DNA from: Tubiluchus corallicola
Lineage: Eukaryota; Priapulida; Priapulimorpha; Priapulimorphida; Tubiluchidae
Direction: 5' to 3'
Assembly: GCA_030141605.1 (NCBI GenBank)
Contig: JAQGDQ010000586.1
Location: 91,501 to 135,130 of the forward strand
DNA: 43,630 nucleotides
The notes under the pieces are model-generated. The model did no database searches. It worked only from the letters and a program-made list of their open reading frames with translations, and was not told the DNA's origin. Positions 19,940 through 32,000 of this stretch are shown in pieces. Both the position numbers and the translations under genes were made by a program. The first letter of the stretch is position 1; each line of letters opens with the position of its first letter.

Positions 19940-20030
19940 TTAGGTAACGGAAAAGGCGTGAAGGTTGCCAAGTCTGCTGAGTCCACTCTGAATGTGGTTG
20001 ACGTGAATCTCCACATAATTTTGAAATATT
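19940..20030 (-). CDS. LIN9: LIN9 last exon
   Basis: Acceptor CTTCCTCTTGCAG. It completes an Arg codon, then reads IFQNYVEIHVNHIQSGLSRL, GNLHAFSVT and TAA at 19942-19940. Human LIN9 ends FQNNVEIHVAHIQSGLSQM..NLHAF plus a slightly longer tail, so this terminus is natural and not truncated. Confidence 0.95.
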
Positions 20031-23000
20031 CTGCAAGAGGAAGTATTGAAATTGATTCTTATGCATTCGTAAAGCAAAACCGGACCCCAATTGTAAACTG
20101 TAGGTCAAAACAATTTACTCTTTAGGAAACATACTATTACCATACATCACGTTCAAATATCTCAACAAGATAAATAATTAGACACGGTGTGGAATATCAG
20201 ACAGATTTCTCCCGAATGAGTTTCCTGGAAGACACCCACACAGTTTCTGCTTGATCCAGTGTTGCTCAATACCACCGCATCACAGCCTGGACACTTTTAA
20301 TCAAGAAATGGGCATAGAAATAATCTCTTCAATCCAAAACATACTGCTAATGGCTAAACAATACTTAAAGGGAAACTGAACCCATCTTAAACTATAGCTC
20401 AAAACATTCTACCCCATTGAAGGGGAAAAGTTTTTCAGGAATAACTTACATGAAAGAATTATTACCACACAAACACAATTTCACATTCGTGCCGCTAGTT
20501 CTTCGCCTTTACATGCATTTCACCATTTGCTAGTTACCCGCGCACTAGCGCCTGCATTTCAAAAACGTGTTGCACAGAAACAGGTGCTGTACCTCTCAGT
20601 TCAGATGTGTTAGTTTCTTACGAACTGCACACGTTCGACAGCTAAAGCTATTTCCCATTGCCTGTTCACCAATCCATTTACTAAAGTGGGTCCTGTACTG
20701 CTTAACTTAGTAGCCAAGCATACCAAGACAGCTCAAGCTATTTCCCCTTGCCTAAAATCTAAGAGGAGATACAGTGCTGGTCACCAATCCATTTACTAAA
20801 CTGGGTCCTGTACTGCTTAACTTAGTAACCAAGCATACCAAGACAGCTCAAGCTATTTCCCATTGCCTGTTCACCAATCCATTTACTAAACTGGGTCCTG
20901 TGCAGCTTAACTTAGTAACCAAGCACACCAAGACAGCTCAAGCTATTTCCCATTGCCTGTTCACCAATCCATTTACTAAACTGGGTCCTGTACTGCTTAA
21001 CTTAGTAACCAAGCACACCAAGACAGCTCAAGCTATTTCCCATTGCCTGTTCACCAATCCATTTACTAAAGTGGGTCCTGTGCAGCTTAACTTAGTAACC
21101 AAGAACACCAAGACAGCTCAAGCTATTTCCCCTTGCCTGTTCACCAATCCATTTACTAAAGTGGGTCCTGTACTGCTTAACTTAGTAACCAAGCACACCA
21201 TGGCCCCTCAAGCTATTTCCCCTTGCCCTAACACCACACTTACCGTTGATTTGGAGGTTCTAACGTTGTTTTGATGTCTTCCATGGCGTCGGACAGTGAC
21301 TTAAAATCAAACGAGGTCAGTTCGTTCTGTGACAGTGACTACAATAACAAAAAATACAAAATACTAAAACTTTCATTTCCTAAAACTTTATACCGGTATG
21401 TCCTAATTTTGTCGTATTTCCAACAAATATTTTAAAATGTTAAAATTATTAAAGATATAATTTTAAAATTAGCTCAAGAAAAATACTTTTTATAAATTAA
21501 GCTGAATAAAATGTTCCTTGTGAAATTTTATATCACACGCTGTCTTACTGCTTACAGGGCTTGTCTGGGCAGTAAAGCTGTACAAAACTTGTAAACTTTT
21601 TACCATTTGGCACAATATATTTTAAATTATTATGCATTTTCTTTTCCGATTGTATAAGCTGTGAGGATTTTTCCTGAAATTCAAACACCAGGTGGCAGTA
21701 GTATACGGCAGGTGTGAGCGTAGACACTAAAGTGGCAAGGCTTAATGTGTGAACTGAGACGCTCATTTTTGTTACTGTGTTTGCCAAATATTTGTATTTT
21801 TTCTTTGTCTTGTCTTAGTGCTACACTTATTTCAGCTAACTATATGCTGCTATGATGTGAGTAATTAAGAAAATTACACCACCCTTTTTTGAACTTCCAA
21901 ATTTGCATTCACACGTCAGAAAACGTGCTATAATACTTTAGCTTACAATTTTACTATTTAATCACCTATGTATTTTGCATTTGAGTATTTTTTGCTATCA
22001 GAATATTTTGTTTCGACTTATTAGGCTCAAACTTTATGTCTGTTTTTCTCAATTTAACCCCTATAGGGTCACCGGTGGGGTAAAAAATTACCCCCAGACC
22101 GGTTTTTTGCATTTTAGCCTTTTAACATACGCATCCCAGTAAACCTTTTCTATGACTTTTATAAATATGTTTTGTGCACAAAATACTTTCAGTTATTTAT
22201 TTTAGGCGCATTGTCTCACCACGAAATAAAAGTGAAAATGCAATATGTCGATTTTTTAAAATTGTCGAAAAGGTAAATCTTACCTGTATCTGTAGCATCA
22301 GCGATATAAGATGACTGATCAAGCCAAGGTAAATCTTACCTGTATCTGCAGCATCAGTGATGTAAGATGACTGATCAAACCTCGGACGTTCCTGTTTTTC
22401 ACAGTAAATTCGTGGTTAATCTGAGCAACTATGCCGTCAGCTTCACCGCTGCAATGCTCCTTCACAGCAATGGGATGTCTGACCGGTTCCTCAAGGCCGT
22501 ACTCCGGTGCTAGCTGTAAGAATTAAATCAGATCACCATTATAATCTAAATGAATAAACAACCCGAGTTAATAGGTGCTAGAAGGCCCAGTGGTCGAGTG
22601 GTACAGCGCTCGGCTGCCAACCATCCAGGCTCTGGGTTCAAATCTCACTCATATCAGAGTTTTCCAGCCATGTTCCACTGAAGCAGGACTTTATGGTCAC
22701 TTTCCTTGGAGTACTCAGGCTCGATTAACTAACTAAAGTACTCAGGCTTGATTAACTATCTAATCATGAATTGTGGGTAGAAAAGCAGCCAATCAAAGAG
22801 CTAGCCACTTGTTGTTGTGCACAGGGTTCGTAAATAGATGGCAGCACCATCTATTTCCCAATTTCCCATTGTTCTAAAATACTAATCTAATCCACTTGGT
22901 TCAGAATCGACCTTGTATACAAACATTTATGTTTCGCACGGAATAAGCAAATATTTTTATTACGTTCAGGTACACAAAGCTCTCAAATCACATCTAGTGT

Positions 23001-26000
23001 CATCAAGCCAAAATTTTGCCCTTTTATTAATGTTCATAAGCATTGCTGAAGAACACAAACGGAAGAGCATTGCTGTAAGACATTATTGCGCACTTAACAT
23101 CAAATGCAGACAGAATTGGTTGCATTGTTATACATAGTAATGCAATGTTAAGCAAATACACATACAGTCAACCCTCGTTAAACCAGACTAATTTCCCGGT
23201 TTAGCTGATTGTCCGATTTATCAGATATACCTATAAATGGTGTATATTATGCAGGAATAATCACCTTAATAAGGCCTATATACATTGCACTATATACTAT
23301 ACTGTATATTACTTTAAAATAGTTAACCTGTGAGGATAAAGAAATTATTGTACAGTTGGTAGGCCGTGTTGTGTTCAGCGCTCGGGCTCGGACGGAAATC
23401 GGTCAGTTTCCATTACCACGGATGACGTCCGTCTTATCTGATATCCAGGCTAACAGGGTCCGGTTTAACGAGGGTTGACTGTACAATTTTAACACGCCAT
23501 GGAATTTGTCAAATCAAACCTCGTTATAATGCCAACCTTGCTTAATGTCCATATTTTTGGAAAAATAAAATATCTATCTTTGCATAGACATGAACATATT
23601 AATGCACCTCGTTACGACGCCAAACTTTCTTAATGCCTGCCAAATATTTTCAGTCCCAAAGTAGGCAGTATAAGGTCTTTTAACTGTATTTATAAGTTTC
23701 AGGGATGAAAATTTTCTGCGGATACGCGGAATTCCGAGTTTTTGGAAGACCAATAGTGCCATTTTTGTAAATCGCGTGAATTCGTTGAGAAAATTTTTAC
23801 GGACCCAGTACATTATTTCACAAGCTGATCGCTAGTTGGCAGGCCGTCACTTTGTTTACATCACGTACATCAGTGTAACCACATGTATATCTCTATGTAT
23901 AAAAATATAGAATCAATTGTGCGGAGTTATTTGAGTCAATTGCAGACAGCTTTTATATACTTTTGCATAGGAGCGGCACGTACTTAGGCGTTTTTGAGAC
24001 AATTAGGTATCATGTATCCTTGATAGTTGAGTATTTTAAATTATGCATGAAACAAGGTAACTGATATTTTAAGTCAACTTAGAGGCTCTCTATGGTCTAC
24101 TCGGCCCCAAACCCCCGGCCTATTTCAGAGTATTTTGCAATTTGTCATTCTCATCCCTGAAGTTTAAGAGTATGGTTGGAACGATGCAACTTCTGTGTGA
24201 TGTACAAACAAGCATTACTGGCAGACAGCTAACAGATTGTTGTAGAAAGGGAACATACGGTTTTACAGTACTGCTGACAGATTGTTGTAGAAAGACTACA
24301 TACGGTTTTACAGTACTGCTGACAGATTGTTGTAGAAAGACTACATACGGTTTTACACTACTGCTGACAGATTGTTGTAGAAAGACTACATACGGTTTTA
24401 CAGTACTGCTGACAGATTGTTGTAGAAAGAGTACATACGGTTTTACAGTACTGCTGACAGATTGTTGTAGAAAGAGTACATACGGTTTTACAGTACTGCT
24501 GACAGATTGTTGTAGAAAGAGTACATACGGTTTTACAGTACTGCTGACAGATTGTTGTAGAAAGAGTACATACGGTTTTACAGTACTGCTGACAGATTGT
24601 TGTAGAAAGAGTACATACGGTTTTACAGTACTGCTGACATATTGTTGTAGAAAGACTACATACGGTTTTACAGTACTGCTGATATATTGTTGTAGAAAGA
24701 GAACATACGGTTTTACAGTACTGCTGACAGATTGTTGTAGAAAGAGTACATACGGTTTTACAGTACTGCTGACAGATTGTTGTAGAAAGAGTACATACGG
24801 TTTTACAGTACTGCTGACAGATTGTTGTAGAAAGAGTACATACGGTTTTACAGTACTGCTGACAGATTGTTGTAGAAAGAGTACATACGGTTTTACAGTA
24901 CTGCTGACAGATTGTTGTAGAAAGAGTACATACGGTTTTACAGTACTGCTGACAGATTGTTGTAGAAAGAGTACATACGGTTTTACAGTACTGCTGACAG
25001 ATTGTTGTAGAAAGAGTACATACGGTTTTACAGTACTGCTGACAGATTGTTGTAGAAAGAGTACATACGGTTTTACAGTACTGCTGACAGATTGTTGTAG
25101 AAAGAGTACATACGGTTTTACAGTACTGCTGACAGATTGTTGTAGAAAGAGTACATACGGTTTTACAGTACTGCTGACAGATTGTTGTAGAAAGAGTACA
25201 TACGGTTTTACAGTACTGCTGACAGATTGTTGTAGAAAGAGTACATACGGTTTTACAGTACTGCTGACAGATTGTTGTAGAAAGAGTACATACGGTTTTA
25301 CAGTACTGCTGACAGATTGTTGTAGAAAGAGTACATACGGTTTTACAGTACTGCTGACAGATTGTTGTAGAAAGAGTACATACGGTTTTACAGTACTGCT
25401 GACAGATTGTTGTAGAAAGAGTACATACGGTTTTACAGTACTGCTGACAGATTGTTGTAGAAAGAGTACATACGGTTTTACAGTACTGCTGACAGATTGT
25501 TGTAGAAAGAGTACATACGGTTTTACAGTACTGCTGACAGATTGTTGTAGAAAGAGTACATACGGTTTTACAGTACTGCTGACAGATTGTTGTAGAAAGA
25601 GTACATACGGTTTTACAGTACTGCTGACAGATTGTTGTAGAAAGAGTACATACGGTTTTACAGTACTGCTGACATATTGTTGTAGAAAGAGTACATACGG
25701 TTTTACAGTACTGCTGACATATTGTTGTAGAAAGAGTACATACGGTTTTACAGTACTGCTGACAGATTGTTGTAGAAAGAGTACATACGGTTTTACAGTA
25801 CTGCTGACAGATTGTTGTAGAAAGAGTACATACGGTTTTACAGTACTGCTGACAGATTGTTGTAGAAAGAGTACATACGGTTTTACAGTACTGCTGACAG
25901 ATTGTTGTAGAAAGAGTACATACGGTTTTACAGTACTGCTGACAGATTGTTGTAGAAAGAGTACATACGGTTTTACAGTACTGCTGACAGATTGTTGTAG

Positions 26001-29000
26001 AAAGACTACATACGGTTTTACAGTACTGCTGCGCACCCAGCAGATGCTCGTTCAAACTCTTATTCAAAGCGTCCAGCTCCAGCACGACGTGCGCAAATCG
26101 TTTCTGGAAGTTCGACTCAATCGGCTTCTGTTGCGATTTCTAGAATCAAATCAAGAAAGATCCAGATTTCGGTAGAAATTAAGACATGACAGGGAAAGAA
26201 CACATTTGTTAGTTCACTAAAAACCAAAGTTTCCTATCCACACGTCCACACGCAATTTTAATATCCTATTTACTACAGTTATAAATCTATAAGCTTTGTA
26301 AACTGTATATTTTTATACGAAATAAACTCATAAAAATAATAATATATACAGTATAATATCATTAATACAAACATGGTTTATTGTTCATGCATTAGCAATG
26401 CGAACTTATGTAAAAAAGAACGAACTTCCATCATTTATTTAATTAATATAATACCATTCAATGTAATGTAATGTAAAATTTATATACAGTCTAGCCTCGT
26501 TATCTCGCCCCTCGTTATGCCGCCAAACTCGTCTCTCGCCATAGAAAGCACCAGGACGGATTTCCTGCTTTGATGTTTACCTCGTTAAGTCGCCACCCTC
26601 GCTTCTCGCCCTCGCCACGTCATGCTAGGATAAGTGCTTATGTAAACTATATTCGTTACGTCGCCAAACAGACAAACTCAGAGGTGAATCGATCAATACA
26701 TATACCGCGTGTCGATCAATATAACCGCAGTCTGTAGACAATGCTGCTGTACTACGCGATCGCAAAATGTCGTCATCACTGATGCTGTTTTGCACGAAAA
26801 GGCCAAGCACTTTGGAAATGAACTGGGCATAACCGACTTCCAGTACTCTAACGGATGGCTGCAACGTTTCAAGTTGAGGTTCTCGTTATCTCGCCATACT
26901 CGCCTCTCGCCAAAAATTTGCCCTAGACGGACAGTGGCGAGATAACGAGGCTAGACTGTATATATATATATCACACTACATCATTTAAAATCTCGGCACG
27001 CTGAACAATAAAACACATTTAAAATTCATAAGAATCATACAAAAATTTAAGATATTAAAAAATTTTAAATAATTCATCATAAAAAGTACAATTTAAACAA
27101 ATTTGTTTTAAGATGTTGTTTAAAACAATCCAATGAATTTGTAGAACGTGTAGCAACAGGTAAGTTATTCCAGAGACGGAAAAAGCTTTTTCATCATAGA
27201 ATACTGCATTAGGAATTGGCTATTGTGTACTGCAGGCTTTTCGTCTGACCCAATAGTTTGCACTGCTACATACTTAGAGCTTATTACTGCATATTTACCT
27301 TTGCCAGCCATTTGCAAATTAATTTACAGTTTACATTAATTAAATTACAGTTTAAATTAATTTAATTTGAATTAAATTAAGTTTCGTCTACAGTGAAGAA
27401 ATCAGATTCAAAGTCTGAAATCATGTCACTTGTAGTCAGAATCACTACTGTCACGGACTCCACGGGACGAATTTTTAAGAATTTAAATGATTTCAATTTT
27501 TTTAGACATTACAAGACAAGAAAAAACAAGCAATTACTAACTAAAGTACGCGCGGCTGGTGCGATCGTATTCAAAATTCGTGATATTTGCGAGAATTTGC
27601 AGCTATTGGTAGCCGATATTATCTGGTAGTTACAAAACTTTCTCACTTACTATTCGGTTTCATTATAGGCCACGTTTGTGTTTGACAAAAATTTTACGCA
27701 CATTTACTCTTCGTCTGTGTGCGGCAGTACATGTGTCTGTAGCATAGCCAACTTGAAGGAAAACCGCTCGATTGTTTAGACTCAATCTCATTTTAATTTA
27801 CTGTCCAAAATACATATTTTCTTGCTTGTAAAAGTTAGCAATTGTTTCTTATATTTGAATAATTAGCTTAGAAACCGAACACAGCTATTGCTTACGTCAG
27901 AAACTAAACACAGTTTGTGCAAAGACAGGCGTCTTCCGTTGCGCATCAAGCACATTTGCATAAGTGTTACAGTACTGTTTAAACGCGTGATGTCACGAAA
28001 AATGAGCTCTACATCATACGACATCAGAAACTAACACTGCAGTTCATGATCATGCTTATCACGGTACCGCCTTCTATTTGTCGGCAATGCGCATGTGACA
28101 AAAAGGCACCAGTGCCAATGTTAGTAGATTCACTGAACCGCACGTAGCTTTGAAAGTTTAACGAAATTTGAGTATCTGAGGTAATTATTATTTAATCTAA
28201 GCTTTGATTTAAAATAAGCTATTGTAGTTTTCAATATTTTAGAGCATTCTTTATTCTGAAGTCGTGTTTACACAATCATCCGGTTTTCCTTTAACAGCGT
28301 GTGCATAAGCTAGGGTTATTTAAGAACAGTGACTAAAACAAGGCCCTAAAATTTGCAGATAATTACTACATTTCACTATACAAACGAATGTACCAGAATA
28401 TTTCCTATTAGAATCTACCTAGTTATAAACCCGAATCCGGAAATCAATTTAAAGATACAGTCAATCTCGGATATAAGGGACACTTCCCGACCGGAAAAAA
28501 ACGTCCCTTATATCCGATGTCCCTTATAGCCGAAGCCGAGGGTGCATCTAGACCTGCACTTTTACCCATATTTTTATGGATTATTGTTACACATTCAGTG
28601 CAAACGGTATGTAGGAAGAATCTCCTTCAGTGATGCGAGATGTATGTGACCGTGGAAACTGAGCTGTTTGAAGGCCGAGTTTGCGAAAAATGAGGTTAAA
28701 AATCGATCAATTTTGCTTTGATCATGGGGTCCCTTATATGCGAGGTAATTTACCTGGGTTTCTATTACACGGGATCTGAAGACATCGTCCCTTATAACCG
28801 AAAGTCACTTATATTCGAGTACCATATATACGAAGATTTTTATAAGAAAAATCGGGACCAGTGTTGATGGTCCCTTATAAGAGTGTCCATTATAAGCAAG
28901 TACCTTATACCCGAGATTGACTGTATATCCGGTATTCACTATCCGGTAAAAATCTGCATCCGGAGTGTAAAACCACTAAACGTAACAGCAAAAGTGAAAA

Positions 29001-32000
29001 CGAACAGAACTTACCATTTTCTCTGCCTCGCCGTTCATTTCCTTCAGTGTCGCGACTAGAGACCTTTTCTGATTTAAAATTTTCGTCAACTTTGTCTGAA
29101 ATCATAGAACGCAAAGAAACGGACGAGTTTAGTATGTTCAACGCAAAATTCTGATTTGCAAACAAACAATGTTTTACTAACGTAATTAAAATCCGATTCA
29201 CAGCCTACAAAAAAAATTCAAGATAAGATAGAGTTCATCAGATTTCGCAGCAATTACTGATGTATACAATGAGACGGTATGTCAAGAAAAATTCTTTTAG
29301 CTTTATATATTATAGATAAAGGGTTTTCTTGTACTTTAAAAACAAGTGGTCTAATCACAAGTCTATCTCCTGTGTTTACTCACAACTTACTCAGTTTACT
29401 CATCACTCACACAGTTTACTCATAACTCACACAGTTTACTCATAACTCACTCAGTTTACTCATAACTAACTCAGTTTACTCAAAGCTCACATTTACTCAT
29501 AACTCACTCAGTTTACTCAAAACTCACTTCAGTTCACTCAAAAATCACACCGTTTACTCATAGCTCACTCAGTTTACTCATAACTCACTCAGTTTACTCA
29601 AAACTCACATAGTTTACTCATAACTCACACAGTTTACTCATAACTCATGCAGTTTATTCAAAGCTCACTCAGTTTACTCATAGCTCACTCAGTTTACTCA
29701 TAACTCACTCAGTTTACTCATAACTCACTCAGTTTTGCTCATAACTCACACAGTTGACTCAAAACTCACACAGTTTACTCATAACTCATGCAGTTTACTC
29801 ATAACTCACACAGTTTGCTAATAACTTACTCAGTTTACTCAGAACTCACGCAATTTACTCATAACTCACACCATTTACACATCACTTACTCAGTTTACTC
29901 AGAACTCACGCAGTTTACTCATAACTCATGCAGTTTACTCATAACTCACACAGACTATGCATAACTCACACCATTTACACACCACTTACTCAGTTTACTC
30001 ATAACTCACTCAGTCTACTCATAACTCACTCAATTACGCCCATCACTCACACAATTTACTCACACCTCACACACTTGCAACACAATGCGTCTGAAATCCG
30101 AACTGTCGGCATCTTACGACGAATGCGACTCTTTGACAATATCATCACCAGCCGTCTTCCCCGGGCGAAACTTGAATATAAGCTACGCCACAGTGGGCAC
30201 ATGATGAAGTTTAGATGTTCATCAAAAAAAATCAGAACGGACTAAAAAGGTGATTTGAAAATTCTGTTGATTTTTAATCCTCCAGCAAAGTTTACGTAAT
30301 TAGCTCGATAACAACAAAAAAATAAGAATTAAATTTGTAGCCATCATCAATTCACCGCCAAGTGACTAATAATAAAAGTTAAATAAGCTTAACATCTAAA
30401 ACGTACCAACAAAAACAGAAATCGCACTGGATATCCACCGTAATTTGTATCGTTGTCCAGATGCTGGATGATTTCCGACTTCCTGGGCGATCCGGGTAAA
30501 AGCGGATCGTTGTCCTGTAAACCGGAAAATGTTATATGCGTCACTCTAAAGAGACAGACGTCCCAACACGAACGAATCAGAAACAAAACGGAAAAACAAG
30601 AGAAGAAGAAAGAGCAGTTGTTTGTTTATTGATCAAACGAACTCTCAACAAGGAAAAGTGCGACAGTAATGTGCGGTACAGTGCGGTTTTGCGGTATACC
30701 CTGAGTAGACTAAAAAATGAAGCATCAATGAACTCGAGCTAGATGTGTGAAAGTAGAGACAGGGGCGTCGTGCACCAATAAAAATTAGGGGAGCCCGACT
30801 GTATATAATGTCCGAACTTAACTGTTTAAAAAACGTATAATTTTGAATTCCCACACCAGTATTTTGCGTGCAAGAAAAACGATTTATTTATTCACAACTG
30901 GGATTTAATTTAAAGCTATAGCAACGGAAACTTAATTAAAATTAAAAATTACTTGACTGTTGATAATGACTACATTTTTTCTAAGTGTAAGGAGACGCAT
31001 CACAATTTAATCAGAGAGAATCGGCTTTCTAATCCAGCTAACACTGCAAGTGTTTATCTAGGGGGAAGCAATATCATTGGCCCACCATTGCACAAACTGT
31101 GGTTAGTTTCTGACGTAAGCAACAGCTGTGTTCAGTCGCTGTTAATTAATTTTCTAAGCTAATTATTAAAATATAAGAAACAATTGTTAACTTTTACACG
31201 CAAGAAAATGTATATTTTGGACAGTAAATTAAAATGAGATTGAGTCTAAACAATCGTCCGGTCTTTCTTTAAAGTTTTATCATTGTAATTTGTCTTCTCA
31301 TGTAAAAGTAAAACTTTTCCCATTGTACAAAATACAGTTTAAAAACCTATACAGATTGCTTATCTCGTACCATACCGTTCTTAACATATGCATAATAATC
31401 AACCCGAAACCCACATAAAATGATATTAACGTATGATCTACATTCGAGGTAATTTAGCTTTCACGTAAAAAGCTGGAATATCATCAAAAAAGTAAACATC
31501 ATTTCATACAGGCTACAAAAAATCAATAACTACAGATACGCACCAGTTGAGGTAAATCTCCCACGACGGGTCGAGGCGGAGATGCAAAGGGAAGGCGTAC
31601 GCATCGTTCGCGCTCTATAAACGAAGACAACGGCACGGACTCCGCCTCGTCAATACCCTGACAAGATAAAAAAAGTAGACTTGAATTAACTTTCTGGTCG
31701 TTTTCAATTACACCAACAAAACAGAGCTAACAAGGGTCACCATAAAAAAGTTGCTTTTAAAAAACTAGGGATGTGCCGTATCCGGTTCCTGATCCAGAAA
31801 TTTTAATGGGCGAAGATCCGGCAAAAATGTTCGTCGGATTTTGCACTGTTTGCATTTCTATTTCTCTGTGCGTAAAACTAACAACTTCAAACCGATTGTG
31901 AAAAAAATTAGAGTGGGTAAAAAAATATACAAAATTGCTGAATAGTCTTAATTTTTTTAAAAAAATAACGGATTTCTGTTTAAACCTTCATAAATTTACA

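Noticed and set aside
20774-21274. 166-residue plus-strand frame
   Set aside because: Translation of the 90-bp array, antisense to a LIN9 intron and exon.
21545-21787. 80-codon minus frame in a LIN9 intron (ending LYCPDKPCKQ)
   Set aside because: Considered as a transposase remnant or an extra LIN9 exon. The flanking exons already join in phase and no family motif is convincing.
22584-22660. Functional tRNA gene
   Set aside because: A and B boxes are present, but the acceptor stem does not close and a SINE-like body follows.
24120-26175. Long open frames of 638 and 677 residues in other frames of the 45-bp array
   Set aside because: They arise from homogenised 45-bp units without stops. 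Only the frame in phase with the LIN9 exon has independent support.
29363-30078. CRISPR-like array
   Set aside because: Contiguous 20-bp imperfect repeats with no unique spacers, in an animal intron. It is a minisatellite.
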